Source: CAVVJA01 sp963801715
Lineage (GTDB): Bacteria > Actinomycetota > Actinomycetes > Mycobacteriales > Jatrophihabitantaceae
Length of the DNA stretch: 64,000 nucleotides
Direction of reading: 5' to 3'
Assembly: GCA_963801715.1 (NCBI GenBank)
Contig: CAWDGB010000010.1
Span: 62,001 to 126,000 of the forward strand
Below the pieces are notes generated by a model, which searched no databases, was not told the DNA's origin, and worked only from the letters and a program-made list of their open reading frames with translations. A program made the translations under genes and the position numbers. Position 1 is the first letter of the stretch. Every line of letters begins with the position of its first letter. This document shows positions 7,909 through 17,187 of the stretch, in pieces.

Positions 7909-8604
7909 ATGGTCCGGACGGGGCGGGACGAAGAGCGGCGCGAGCGTTTGCGCGAGTACGAGGCAGTGCTGGCCGCCGCACGGTCACCGGTTGAGGTGCT
8001 GGTGTTGTTCGCGAAGGTGCGAGAGGACCGCGCGAGCGACGAACGACTCGAGGAGGCGTTCGCGGCGTCGATCACGGAGGGCGTCGATGACGCGGATCTG
8101 CTTCCGGCCGCGGTATGGGTGGCTCTTCGGCAGGGCGACGTCGATGCCGTGGTAGAGGCCTTGGTGCGGACATCCAGCACCGAACTGGTCCTGGCCGCGC
8201 ACGAGCAACTCGACGCGGGCTACCGGCTCACCTCGGTCGAGGAGCGCCGAGCCTTGCCAGACGTCGGGCGTCTCGAGGCGCAGATCGCGTCGTTTCTGCG
8301 CATTCCTCGCGACGTCATCGCCATGATCACGAGCTGGGGCCCGGACGACCCTCGCACCGCTCGCGAGATTGACGCACTCGTCGAGCAGCGGTTTGGCTCT
8401 CCACCGCGCCTCACGAAGCCCTCCCGGGCCCGTCGCGAACCGAGCCCCGGCGGGTCAGCGCAAGCAAATTCAAGCGGGCCCGGCATCAGCCTCTTCATGT
8501 CGAGTGCAGAGTTCACCGCACTACTCAATCTGACGCCGGAGCAACGTGCGGTACTGACGACACTCGTCCGGCAGGCCACGATCACCATTGGCTGCGATTT
8601 CTAG
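7909..8604 (+). CDS. hypothetical protein, helical
   Basis: A 231-residue protein starting at ATG 7909 (MVRTGRDEERRERLREYEAVL). The first 150 residues are Ala/Leu/Glu-rich and mostly helical, reminiscent of short helical-repeat or adaptor proteins. A proline/serine-rich linker (about residues 165-195) follows, and then a C-terminal helix pair including LNLTPEQRAVLTTLVRQA. No catalytic or metal-binding motif is visible and no family is recognised. It is divergent from the HAF-repeat gene, with about 180 bases between, and convergent with the YoaK-like gene. Confidence 0.6.
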   Translation: MVRTGRDEERRERLREYEAVLAAARSPVEVLVLFAKVREDRASDERLEEAFAASITEGVDDADLLPAAVWVALRQGDVDAVVEALVRTSSTELVLAAHEQLDAGYRLTSVEERRALPDVGRLEAQIASFLRIPRDVIAMITSWGPDDPRTAREIDALVEQRFGSPPRLTKPSRARREPSPGGSAQANSSGPGISLFMSSAEFTALLNLTPEQRAVLTTLVRQATITIGCDF

Positions 8605-8669
8605 GTGTGGCGTCATCCGCAGCACGTGATCGCAACGGCTCGCTGCTAGGAGAAACGTGTCGATGCGGC

Positions 8670-9407
8670 TCAGGTCGGGGCTTTGCGCCAGGCCCCCGGT
8701 CGGCGCGTAGCAAGCCCGGCGCCGACGGTGACGATCAGAATCAGGGCCGCCGCTACTCCTAACGTGACTGCTGCGCTGGCGTGCAGAACGAGCGAGGCCC
8801 CAAGCACGCCACCGCCGAGCATTGCGGCCACTGACGCGAGCCGCCGGAGCAACACCGTTCGATTGGTGCCGGAGCGGACGTCAGCGGCGATGCCGGTGAG
8901 TGTCATGGTCAGGACAGTGGTGGTCAGGTCCGGTACGGCGAGCCGCCGGGCGACGGCATTCTGGATTCCCATCCCGATCGCAAGCAGCGCGGCGATGACG
9001 TTGCGGACGGTGCTGGTGAACGGGGTGCTACCCACGGCCGCGATGACGCACGCGGCGACGACGAGGACAAGTTCGAGCGCGGCGCCAACGCCGAGCAGCA
9101 GCGCCCGATCGTGCCCGAGCCGGCCGATCAGCGTCCCGCCGATCATGGCGCCGACCAGGAAGCCGAACAAGGCGAACAGCGAGGCGCTGAGCGAAAAGCC
9201 CGGCGCGCCGGCGATCGCGAAGCCGGTGAACACGACGTTGCCCGTCATGTTGGCCACGAAGACCCGCCCCAACTGCAGAATGCTGACGGCATCTACCAGG
9301 CCGGTCACCACCGTGAGCGCCAGCAGGAGTGGAGGCAGCGGACCGTGACGCGGATCGCCTCCGGCCAACTGCCTTATCCCGGACCGGGCGTGACTATCAA
9401 TGTTCAC
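8670..9407 (-). CDS. YoaK/DUF1275 family membrane protein
   Basis: Integral membrane protein with six predicted hydrophobic segments. The signature block LALTVVTGLVDAVSILQLGRVFVANMTGNVVF (first membrane helix, then the conserved GRVFVANMTGN loop) identifies DUF1275/YoaK. Later blocks GFLVGAMIGGTLIGRLGH and GMGIQNAVARRLAVPDLTTTVLTMTLTG are also typical. The open frame extends to 9584, but the upstream residues look non-coding, so I placed the start at the GTG of 9407 (245 residues); confidence in the start is low. Function of the family is unknown, with transport suggested. Confidence 0.85.
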   Translation of the reverse strand: MNIDSHARSGIRQLAGGDPRHGPLPPLLLALTVVTGLVDAVSILQLGRVFVANMTGNVVFTGFAIAGAPGFSLSASLFALFGFLVGAMIGGTLIGRLGHDRALLLGVGAALELVLVVAACVIAAVGSTPFTSTVRNVIAALLAIGMGIQNAVARRLAVPDLTTTVLTMTLTGIAADVRSGTNRTVLLRRLASVAAMLGGGVLGASLVLHASAAVTLGVAAALILIVTVGAGLATRRPGAWRKAPT

Positions 9408-9640
9408 GAACGCCAATGATGAGGACCGAACCGCGCTGAGGCGGTAGCGGGGTCTAGAACAGCGTGGTTCGCAGTAGTCGATGCCCTGCCGGGCAGTGCG
9501 GAGCGATTCAGTTCCAGCCGCAGCCCCGCGCTGTGGATCCCGAGGCTCAGAAGGTCTGCGCGACACATTCGACATCGACCTCACCGAGGCTCCACCGAAC
9601 CTGCCGATTCAGACCACCAGCAGCCGCATACGCTGATTCG

Positions 9641-10054
9641 GTGGCGGCGCGGGCTCGGGTCGAGGACATCCACACCCTCGCGACGGCGATGCCGCACGTC
9701 ACGGTCATCCACGGATCGCAGGACAACCCGATCTACCAAGTCGGGGGCAAGTCGTTCATCTTCTTCCGGACGCCGCGGCCAGATGCTGTCGACCCGCGCA
9801 CAGGTGAGCGATACCCTGACGTCATCGTCTTCTGGGTCGCTTCGGAAGCCGACAAGCAGGCGCTGGTGCAAGACCGGTCCACGCCCTTCTTCACGACAGC
9901 CCACTTCGATGGGCACCCCTCCGTGCTCATTCGCGCTACCCGGATCCGTGAGCTATCCCGGACCGAGTTGACAGAGCATGTTCAAGACGCCTGGCTTGCC
10001 CGAGCATCGCCCAGCCGAGCTGCAGCCTGGCTACGTGCCCACGAATTGCGTTAG
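9641..10054 (+). CDS. MmcQ/YjbR family protein
   Basis: A 137-residue MmcQ/YjbR-like protein, a CyaY-fold family often called DNA-binding without direct proof. Visible features: the N-terminal helix VEDIHTLATAMPHVT, the strand pair NPIYQVGGKSFIFFR, a central VIVFWVASEADKQALV, and the terminal helix ELTEHVQDAWLARASPSRAAAW that ends most members. The GTG at 9641 is used because the sequence before it does not resemble the family. It is divergent from the YoaK-like gene, about 230 bases away; I see no feature in that gap. Confidence 0.82.
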   Translation: MAARARVEDIHTLATAMPHVTVIHGSQDNPIYQVGGKSFIFFRTPRPDAVDPRTGERYPDVIVFWVASEADKQALVQDRSTPFFTTAHFDGHPSVLIRATRIRELSRTELTEHVQDAWLARASPSRAAAWLRAHELR

Positions 10055-10219
10055 CGCGCCGCGACCGGACACGGCTCCACCCCTTGCGAGTATGTTCGCC
10101 ATGCCGCCGATACCTGACCGCTCGTTGCCGGATATGCGCGGGATCGAGCCCCGAGCAGCGAGCACTTCAGCCCGACGGTCAACATCTGATGCGGCAGGCC
10201 GGTGAGGAATCGAAGTCTC

Positions 10220-10741
10220 ATGGCGTCTCAATTCGACGACGTATTGCAGGCGAACCGGATCTTCGCAACCAGGTACGCCGATCCGCACCTGCCGGGACGC
10301 GCCGCCCGCGGCCTGGCCATCGTTACCTGCATGGACTCGCGGATCGACCCGCTCGCCATGGTGGGCCTACAACGGGGAGACGCCAAGATTCTCCGCAACG
10401 CGGGAGCGCGCGTTACCGACGATGTGTTGCGGACGTTGGTCCTTGCCGTCCACTTGCTAGGCGTCGAGCGGGTCATGATCGTCGCGCACACCGATTGCCG
10501 AATGGCGATGCAGACTGAAGAAAAGCTGCACGCGGCCATACTGGCGAGTTCTGGTCTGGACACGCGCAGCATCGAGTTCGGGGTCATTGAAGACCAATAC
10601 ACCGTCTTGGCCCGAGACGTGCAGCGGGTTCGCAGCTCGCCGTTCCTACCGGCTGACCTTCCGGTGATCGGATGCCGCTACGACCTGGGCACCGGCTTAC
10701 TCGAGGTACTGGTGAGCGAAGCCGAGGCCGCCCGACCATAG
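10220..10741 (+). CDS. beta-class carbonic anhydrase
   Basis: A 173-residue beta-carbonic anhydrase. Zinc ligands are C37 (in TCMDSRID, with the C-x-D-x-R dyad D39/R41), H90 and C93 (AHTDCRM). The linker GDAKILRNAGARV matches the substrate-pocket segment with the glycine/asparagine pair. It interconverts carbon dioxide and bicarbonate in the cytoplasm. The length is that of short actinobacterial beta-CAs (Rv1284-like). The gene ends 40 bases before bioA on the same strand, and bicarbonate supply to carboxylation and biotin-linked metabolism is a plausible but unproven link. Confidence 0.92.
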   Translation: MASQFDDVLQANRIFATRYADPHLPGRAARGLAIVTCMDSRIDPLAMVGLQRGDAKILRNAGARVTDDVLRTLVLAVHLLGVERVMIVAHTDCRMAMQTEEKLHAAILASSGLDTRSIEFGVIEDQYTVLARDVQRVRSSPFLPADLPVIGCRYDLGTGLLEVLVSEAEAARP

Positions 10742-10780
10742 TGCGCGACCCTCGCCGTGTCGCCAGAGGAGGATGCGACC

Positions 10781-12085
10781 GTGACCGATCGCATCGAGGA
10801 GCTGCAACGGCTGGATGCCCGGCATGTGTGGCACCCGTACGCGCCGATTCCGCCAGGTTCGCCACCGTATCTGGTGGACCGCGCGCACGGTACGCGGCTG
10901 CAGCTGGCGGACGGTCGACAGCTGGTGGATGGAATGTCGAGCTGGTGGGCGGCAATTCACGGCTATCAGCATCCTGTGCTCGATGCTGCGTTGGCCGACC
11001 AGCTTGGCCGAATGGCCCACGTCATGCTCGGGGGGCTGACCCACGAGCCGGTGGTTCGCCTCGCCGAGCGGCTGGTCGCCATTACTCCGGCCGGGCTGGA
11101 GCACGTCTTCTTCTGCGACTCGGGATCGGTGGCGGTCGAGGTTGCCGTCAAGATGGCCGTTCAGTGCTGGCAGGCGGCTGGACGGCCAGCGAAGAGCCGG
11201 CTGCTCGCTGTGCGCGGCGGCTACCACGGCGACACGTTCATGGCGATGTCCGTCTGCGATCCCGTCGGTGGGATGCACCACCTGTTCAGCGGGGTCCTTC
11301 CGCAGCAGGTGTTCGTGCGACGCCCTCCGCCCGGTGTCGACAGTCCTGTCGACGAGAGTTGGGCGGCGGACACCGAGCTGCTGGTGAAACAACACGCCGA
11401 CGAGCTGGCCGCGGTCATCGTTGAGCCCGTAGTGCAGGGCGCTGGCGGCATGTATATCTATAACCCGAGTTATCTCAAAGTGCTTCGCGACCTGTGCCAC
11501 CGCCACGACGTACTCCTGGTGCTCGACGAGATCGCCACCGGTTTCGGCCGTACCGGCAGCCTTTTTGCCGCCGATCTTGCCGATGTGCAGCCGGATCTGC
11601 TGTGCGTTGGCAAAGCGCTGACCGGCGGCTACCTGCCGATGGCCGCGACGTTGTGCACCTCCCGGATCGCGGAGGCGATCAGCAACGGCCCGGGCGGCGC
11701 GCTGATGCACGGACCGACCTTCATGGGAAACGCGGCCGCGGCTGCGGTCGCGCGCGCCAGCATCGACCTCTTACTCGGGGGCAACTGGCAGGGCGAGGTC
11801 AAACGGATCGAGACGGGTCTGCACGAGGGCCTCGTTGGCCTTGCCGGACGGACGGGCGTCGTGGACGTGCGTGTGCTCGGCGCGATCGGGATCGTCCAGC
11901 TGGACAGGTCGGTCGACGTTGCCCGGGCGACCGCCGCAGCAGTAGAAAAAGGGGTATGGCTGCGGCCTTTCCGAGACCTTGTGTACACGATGCCGCCGTA
12001 CATCTGCACCGATGAGGACATCGCCCGAATCTGCATCGGCGTTGCGGCTGCTGTCGACGCGGGCACCAGGCCATCCGACACCTGA
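10781..12085 (+). CDS. bioA: adenosylmethionine-8-amino-7-oxononanoate aminotransferase
   Basis: PLP-dependent class III aminotransferase (434 residues) that makes 7,8-diaminopelargonic acid from KAPA in biotin synthesis. Family marks: the N-terminal HVWHPYAPI substrate loop, GMSSWWAAIHGYQHP, the gly-rich HVFFCDSGSVAVEVAVKMA, the acidic PLP contact LVLDEIATGFGRTG, and the Schiff-base lysine K278 in CVGKALTGGYLPM. Start chosen at the GTG of 10781, which follows GAGGAGG at normal spacing, rather than the GTG of 10757. First gene of the biotin cluster; bioD follows after 57 bases. Confidence 0.96.
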   Translation: MTDRIEELQRLDARHVWHPYAPIPPGSPPYLVDRAHGTRLQLADGRQLVDGMSSWWAAIHGYQHPVLDAALADQLGRMAHVMLGGLTHEPVVRLAERLVAITPAGLEHVFFCDSGSVAVEVAVKMAVQCWQAAGRPAKSRLLAVRGGYHGDTFMAMSVCDPVGGMHHLFSGVLPQQVFVRRPPPGVDSPVDESWAADTELLVKQHADELAAVIVEPVVQGAGGMYIYNPSYLKVLRDLCHRHDVLLVLDEIATGFGRTGSLFAADLADVQPDLLCVGKALTGGYLPMAATLCTSRIAEAISNGPGGALMHGPTFMGNAAAAAVARASIDLLLGGNWQGEVKRIETGLHEGLVGLAGRTGVVDVRVLGAIGIVQLDRSVDVARATAAAVEKGVWLRPFRDLVYTMPPYICTDEDIARICIGVAAAVDAGTRPSDT

Positions 12086-12142
12086 AGCACCGCTGGGCCT
12101 CGGCAATCACGACCTCGGTCGGCTGGCGCCGACGGCGATGTC

Positions 12143-12997
12143 ATGCGGCTGATCGTCACCGGGACCGGAACCGGCGTCGGCAAGACAGTGGTGACGGCCG
12201 CGTTGGCGGCCTGCGCCTCCGGCGAGGTCGCGGTGGTCAAGCCAGCGCAGACCGGAGTACGGCCGGGCGAAGACGGCGATCTCGCCGAGGTCAGTCGCCT
12301 GTCCGGGATCCAGGATCTGCACGAATTCGCCCGCTACCCTGATCCACTCTCACCCGAGCGCGCCGCCGCCCGCTCCGGCCTCCCGGCACTTGCGCTGGAC
12401 GACGCGGTGCAGCGGATTCTCGCGTTGGACCGCGAGCTAGTACTCATCGAAGGCGCCGGCGGCCTGCTTGTCCGATACGCCGACGACGGCTGGACCATCG
12501 CGGATCTTGCCTGCAGGCTGGGCGCGCCCGCCGTCGTCGTCACCACCGCAGCGTTGGGGACCCTGAACGCTACGGCGTTGACGCTCGAAGCGATGGCAAC
12601 CCGTGGCATCGAACTTGCCGGATTAGTCATTGGCTCATGGCCGACCGTCCCGGGTCTAGCCGAGCGATGCAACGTCGCGGACCTGCAAGCGGTGGCCGGT
12701 GTCCCGCTTTCGGGTGCATTGCCGGAAGGTCTGCCGCGAATGCGAGACTTCGCTGATCGTGCCCGAGCCAGCCTCGCGCCATGGTTCGGCGGCACATTCG
12801 AAAGGTTGGTACCGGAGGCGGTGATGTACTGCGACCGGTGTGGAAAGCCGGGCGTGCATGAGGTGTGCGTGGCAGCACGGGCTCTGGAGCCGCCCCGGTA
12901 CTGTGCGCAGTGCGGCCGGCGGATGGTCGTGCAGATAACGCCGGGCGGCTGGACCGCCCGTTGCGTTGAGCACGGCGAGCGCCTATCGGGGCCCTAA
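12143..12997 (+). CDS. bioD: dethiobiotin synthetase fused to BsaP-like biotin synthase auxiliary domain
   Basis: Residues 1-225 are BioD: P-loop GTGTGVGKT at 7-15, KPAQTGV, the LIEGAGGLLV loop and VVTTAALGTLNATALT. It ligates CO2 to diaminopelargonate with ATP. The frame continues without a stop into 57 residues of a cysteine-rich module (MYCDRCGKPGVHEVC, RYCAQCGRRMVVQ, WTARCVEHGE) that matches the actinobacterial biotin synthase auxiliary protein BsaP, an Fe-S protein required by mycobacterial-type BioB. An internal ATG at 12824 has GGAGG seven bases upstream, so free BsaP may also be made by internal initiation. The domain match is from memory of the family. Confidence 0.88.
   Translation: MRLIVTGTGTGVGKTVVTAALAACASGEVAVVKPAQTGVRPGEDGDLAEVSRLSGIQDLHEFARYPDPLSPERAAARSGLPALALDDAVQRILALDRELVLIEGAGGLLVRYADDGWTIADLACRLGAPAVVVTTAALGTLNATALTLEAMATRGIELAGLVIGSWPTVPGLAERCNVADLQAVAGVPLSGALPEGLPRMRDFADRARASLAPWFGGTFERLVPEAVMYCDRCGKPGVHEVCVAARALEPPRYCAQCGRRMVVQITPGGWTARCVEHGERLSGP
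12824..12997 (+). CDS. bsaP: possible internally initiated BsaP (biotin synthase auxiliary protein)
   Basis: Internal start option within the bioD frame: ATG 12824 preceded by ccGGAGGcggtg. It would give a 57-residue protein with six cysteines in three groups (YCDRC, EVC, RYCAQC, ARC) and a final CxEH, suited to an Fe-S or zinc site. In other actinobacteria BsaP is a separate small protein encoded near bioB and needed for its activity. Here bioB lies 2.7 kb downstream. Whether the fused or free form is made cannot be decided from sequence. Confidence 0.5.
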   Translation: MYCDRCGKPGVHEVCVAARALEPPRYCAQCGRRMVVQITPGGWTARCVEHGERLSGP

Positions 12998-13321
12998 GCG
13001 AAACGATGTGGCCGAACTCGCCATGGCGGGTCACCCGGTTGTCCGCCTGCGCCGTCGTGCCGACCATCGTGACCCGACCGAGACCTCACTTGTGGCGCGC
13101 GTGAAATAGCCCCCGGTCCGGTGGCTGTCGCGAGCAGCCGTAACCTGGATTGTTGAACAGTCAGGCACAATCGGGCGGAGTGCGCACGTCATGCTTCCAA
13201 CGACCGGCGAGCTGCTGGAGTTGCTAGCGCAGCAACGGCTGGTCGATCTGCGTGCGCGCGAGGCGGATGGCTGATCGAGTGGGATGTACACCCGACAGCA
13301 CCGCATCGACGAGGCACGGGC
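12998..13321. other. intergenic stretch without a convincing gene
   Basis: About 320 bases between bioD and the kinase-like gene. It holds a 27-codon frame (near 13191-13274, beginning MLPTTGELLELLAQQ) that looks like the helical end of a lost protein but has no supporting ribosome site. I see no terminator hairpin, repeat or RNA signature. It may carry the promoter of the downstream gene. Confidence 0.4.
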
Positions 13322-14339
13322 ATGAGGCAGCTCCCGGGTCTTGATCTCGACCGGCTTTCCGGCTATCTCGATGGGGTTCTTCGCCCCTTTCCTACCGGGC
13401 CTATTGACGGTGCCGTCATCGAGGGCGGTCTGTCTAATCTGACCTACGTCGTCTCCGACGGCGAGCACAAACTTGTGGTGCGCCGTCCACCGCTCGGGCA
13501 TGTCCTGCCGACAGCGCACGACATGGCCCGTGAGTACCGGATCCAGGCTGCGTTGTACGGCTCGGCCGTGCCGGTGCCGCGCGTCCGTCACCTCTGCGAG
13601 GATCCATCGGTAATCGGTGCGCCGTTCTACGTCATGGACTTCGTCGAAGGGCAGATCTATCGGTCAGCGGACGATCTTCGGTGGGTTGGCCCGGTGCGGA
13701 CAGCGGCAATCGGACGACATTTCGTCGAGACGCTGGTGGCGATCCATGCCGTGGTGGCGAGCGACGTTGGCCTGAGTGACTTCGGCCGACCTGAGGGATT
13801 CCTCGCCCGACAGGTACGCCGCTGGAAGAAACAACTCGATGCGTCGTACAGCCGGCCCCTGGCGGGCGCCGATGAGCTGTACGACAAGCTCGCGCAGAGT
13901 GTGCCAACCACCGACGCGCCCGCAGCGATCGTCCATGGCGACTACCGGCTCGACAACGTGCTCATTGATGACGCCGATCAGGTCGCTGCGGTTGTGGACT
14001 GGGAAATGGCCACGTTGGGAGATCCGCTGACCGACGTTGGACTGATCCTGGCCTACGAGCAGCTCGCGAGCCTCGACGGCGCGTTCGCCGACGCCTGTGC
14101 CGCCCCGGGCTTCCTCACCGGATCAGACCTTCTCGAAGCGTATTCGACCGACGAGCGGACGGACGCTCGAGCACATGGGGTTCTATGCCGGTCTGGCGAG
14201 CTACAAGCTGGCAACCGTGCTGGAGGGCATCCACTTCCGGCACCTGCGCGGACAGACGACTGGGTCGGGGTTCAGCGGGGTCGGTTCGGCCGTCGAAGGG
14301 CTCATTGCATTCGGCATCCAATCCCTGACGACGCGGTAA
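13322..14339 (+). CDS. aminoglycoside-phosphotransferase-fold kinase (ACAD10/11-like), frameshifted
   Basis: Phosphotransferase/choline-kinase fold protein, 338 residues once one extra base near 14143-14165 is removed. Visible: nucleotide-binding loop VIEGGLSNLTYVVSDG, ATP lysine strand HKLVVRRPP, catalytic loop VHGDYRLDNVLIDD, and metal-binding DWEMATLGDPLTDVG. After the break the other frame supplies the expected C-terminus (HMGFYAGLASYKLATVLEGIH). This subfamily is usually linked to acyl-CoA dehydrogenases and phosphorylates hydroxyacyl compounds; it is not an antibiotic-resistance gene. Its position between bioD and bioF is unusual. Confidence 0.82.
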
Positions 14340-14483
14340 CGAGGGTCCGTCGCCGTTCGAGCGATGAGCTCGTTACGTACCGGCCGGCAGGGGCGCCGGA
14401 GCTACGATAAGCCGCCCTCGCGGTCCCCAGTCGGAACCAGAGGGCGTCGAGGTCCCGAGGCGTGCGAGCGAAGGGGGTGGCGG

Positions 14484-15618
14484 GTGAGCCTGGAGCGAGT
14501 TCGCCGAACCGTGGCTGTGCGCGACGAAGCCGGCCTGCGGCGGACTCTTCGTCCTCGTCTGAGGAGCGAGGCGATTCTCGATCTGGCTGGCAACGACTAT
14601 CTCGGCCTCGCACACGATCGCCGCGTGACGGACGCGGCGGCCAACGCGGCTCGGACATGGGGTGCCGGCAGCACCGGCTCGCGTCTGGTGACCGGAACTA
14701 CGGCACTGCACCAGGAGCTCGAGGCGGAGTTGGCTGACTTCACCGGCGGCCCTGCGGCATTGGTATTTTCCTCCGGCTACTTGGCTAATCTCGGCGTGCT
14801 GACGGCGCTCGGTGGCGAAGACGTCACGATCGTCTCCGACGCCGGAAATCACGCGTCCATAATCGATGCTTGCCGGTTGTCCAGGTCGACGATCGTCGTG
14901 GTCCCGCATCGAGATGTGGACAAGTTCGATTCTGCGTTGGCTGCTCGCAGCACGAGCTATGCCGTCGTGGTGACCGATGCGGTCTTCTCCGTGGACGGTG
15001 ATCTTGCTCCGTTGCGCGAGCTCCACACGATTGCCCGGCGGCACGAGGCATTGCTCGTGGTCGACGAGGCACACGCTCTGGGGGTCGTCGGCCCGACGGG
15101 GCGAGGTGCCGTTGCCGCGGCCGAGTTGGCTGGTGAGGAGGACATCGTCCGCACAGTCACCTTGTCCAAGTCACTGGGAGCGCAGGGCGGGGCGGTAGTG
15201 GCCGCACCTGATGTCATCGAACTGCTGATCAACGTGGCCAGGCCGTTTCATCTTTGACACCGGACTTGCACCAGCGTCGGTTGGTGCAGCATTGGCCGCC
15301 CTGCGAATAGTGCGAAACGAACCGGGGCTGGCGTCAGCTGCCCGTTCAAACGCGCAAGAGCTTGCAGCCATTGTTCGCCGCGTGGGCATCGAGACGGCGG
15401 AGCCGGACGCGGCTGTTGTACCGGCCGTCGTTGGAGAGCCGCGCCGGGCCGTCAAGGCGGCAGCGGCGGTGCTGGCGAGCGGCGTTCGGGTGGGGTGCTT
15501 CCGACCGCCTTCCGTCCCGCACGGCCGGTCCTGCCTGCGTCTGACCGCACGGGCCAACTTGACCGGTGCCGATCTCGATCTCGCATACCAGGCTCTAGCG
15601 ACCGCGCTGGGAGGCTAG
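14484..15618 (+). CDS. bioF: 8-amino-7-oxononanoate synthase, frameshifted
   Basis: PLP-dependent alpha-oxoamine synthase condensing pimeloyl thioester with alanine to KAPA. 377 residues after correcting one extra base (apparently T) at 15244-15250, where PFH-L-stop should read RPFIFDTGLAPASVG. Marks: LAGNDYLGLAHD, GSTGSRLVTGTTALH, DAVFSVDGDLAPL, VVDEAHALGVVG, and the Schiff-base lysine in TLSKSLGAQGG. GTG start at 14484 with a G-rich ribosome site. The C-terminal domain (SVPHGRSCLRLTARANLT) is intact in the second frame, favouring a sequence error over a dead gene, since bioA, bioD and bioB are intact. Confidence 0.92.
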
Positions 15619-15659
15619 GGTCGCGGCCATTCACGCACGAGATGAGGGGGAGCTGACAC

Positions 15660-16646
15660 GTGATTCTTCAGATCGCGCGGACGCAAGTACTCGAGGATGG
15701 CGTGGGCTTGACTCACGAGCAGGCATCGGAGTGCCTCCGGCTGCCTGACGAGCGGGTCGACGAGTTGCTCGACCTCGCGCACGAGGTGCGCCTTGCGTGG
15801 TGCGGGGACGAGGTTGAGGTCGAGGGCATCGTCTCGGTGAAGACCGGCGGTTGCCCAGAGGACTGCCACTTCTGTTCGCAGTCGGGTGTTTTCGATTCGC
15901 CGGTCCGGTCGGCCTGGCTGGACATCCCCGCCCTCGTAAAGGCGGCGAAGGAAACCGCCGCCATTGGCGCGTCAGAGTTCTGCATCGTCGCCGCGGTCCG
16001 CGGCCCTGATGAACGGCTCATGGCCCAGATCCGAGATGGCGTTAAAGCCATCTTGGACGAGGTCGAGATCAATGTCGCGTGCTCGCTCGGCATCCTCACT
16101 CAGGAACAGGTCGACGAGCTTGTCGAGCTCGGCGTTCACCGCTACAACCACAACTTGGAAACCGCACGGTCCTTTTTCCCATACGTGGTAACTACACATT
16201 CCTATGATGAGCGGCTCGACACCTGCCACATGGTCAGCAGGGCCGGTATGGAGCTGTGCTGTGGTGGCATCGTAGGAATGGGGGAATCGCTTGACCAACG
16301 CGCCGAATTCGCCGTCGAACTCGCCGCGTTGGTCCCGGACGAAGTGCCCTTGAATTTCTTGAATCCCCGTCCCGGGACGCCGTTCGGCGACCGTACGCCG
16401 ATGTCGGCCGTCGACGCGTTGCGCGCAGTCGCCACATTTCGGCTCGTCATGCCCCGAACGATCTTGCGCTTCGCCGGCGGCCGGGAGATCACCCTTGGCG
16501 ACCTGGCCGAGCGAGGGGTCCGCGGCGGCATCAACGCGATGATCGTCGGAAACTACCTAACAACACTCGGCCGGCCGGCTGAGCAGGACCTCACCATGCT
16601 CAAGGACCTAAAGATGCCGATCAAGGCGCTGGCCAAGAATCTCTAG
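15660..16646 (+). CDS. bioB: biotin synthase
   Basis: Radical SAM enzyme of 328 residues inserting sulfur into dethiobiotin. The [4Fe-4S]-SAM cysteines are C65-x3-C69-x2-C72 (GGCPEDCHFCSQSG). Further family blocks: VACSLGILT, HRYNHNLETARS, CCGGIVGMGES, and the Arg-containing LRFAGGREIT that binds the auxiliary cluster region. Starts at GTG with a gagggggag ribosome site 42 bases after bioF. Depends on the auxiliary BsaP in related actinobacteria, here fused to BioD upstream. Last gene of the cluster. Confidence 0.97.
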   Translation: MILQIARTQVLEDGVGLTHEQASECLRLPDERVDELLDLAHEVRLAWCGDEVEVEGIVSVKTGGCPEDCHFCSQSGVFDSPVRSAWLDIPALVKAAKETAAIGASEFCIVAAVRGPDERLMAQIRDGVKAILDEVEINVACSLGILTQEQVDELVELGVHRYNHNLETARSFFPYVVTTHSYDERLDTCHMVSRAGMELCCGGIVGMGESLDQRAEFAVELAALVPDEVPLNFLNPRPGTPFGDRTPMSAVDALRAVATFRLVMPRTILRFAGGREITLGDLAERGVRGGINAMIVGNYLTTLGRPAEQDLTMLKDLKMPIKALAKNL

Positions 16647-16694
16647 CCGAGCGCGCCGCCGAGCCGACTCCGCGGCGCCGTCAGCGTAGCTTGC

Positions 16695-17072
16695 TCACCC
16701 AGCATCCCCGTTGCGATTTACGTCCAGGTAGCTGCGTAGCACGCCTAACAGTGCGCTTCGTTGAGCTTGCGTTAGGCGGGTGTCGCCTCTGATGGCTTCT
16801 TCCGTGGTGACGGGATCGCTTCGCATCGGGACGCCCGCTGCGTAGAGAATCAACTCGTCCGGGCGGATTCCGAGGCTGTCGGCCAATGCGCGTAACACGC
16901 TCAGACTCGGTTCGTGCCGCCCGCGCTCAAGCTGACTGAGATAGGTATCTGACAGGTCTGCCAATCGCGCGAGTTCTCGCTGAGAGAGCTGGTTGAGCGC
17001 CCGCTGCCCCTTGATGAACTCTCCCAACTGCCGCAGATGCTCCTGCCAGAATGGGTCGATCGTGTCCGTCAC
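16695..17072 (-). CDS. XRE-family transcriptional regulator
   Basis: A 125-residue Cro/C1-type regulator. The helix-turn-helix spans about residues 26-70 (LSQRELARLADLSDTYLSQL, then GRHEPSLSVLRALADSLG). The short C-terminal region contains TRLTQAQRSALLGVLRSYL, possibly a dimerisation helix, with no metabolite-binding domain. It lies directly downstream (in its own direction) of the phasin gene, 115 bases apart, and next to phaA and phaB, a place often taken by regulators of PHA metabolism. Likely targets are the phasin and PHA genes, by context only. Confidence 0.85.
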   Translation of the reverse strand: MTDTIDPFWQEHLRQLGEFIKGQRALNQLSQRELARLADLSDTYLSQLERGRHEPSLSVLRALADSLGIRPDELILYAAGVPMRSDPVTTEEAIRGDTRLTQAQRSALLGVLRSYLDVNRNGDAG

Positions 17073-17187
17073 TTGCTACCGTCTCGCACGCGAGGTCCTT
17101 GAGGCGTCGGCCGAGCCCAACATCGAGGCCCCGGCCAGGGTTCGACGGCGGACGACCTGTGCCGTCCGCCGCTCTCCGGTCACGGGT

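Noticed and set aside
13191..13274. 27-codon frame MLPTTGELLELLAQQ...
   Set aside because: Too short and no ribosome site; could be a remnant but unsupported.
13322..14339. Aminoglycoside resistance gene
   Set aside because: The fold is shared with APH enzymes but the blocks (LGDPLTDVG, LASYKLATVLEG) belong to the ACAD10/11-like group.
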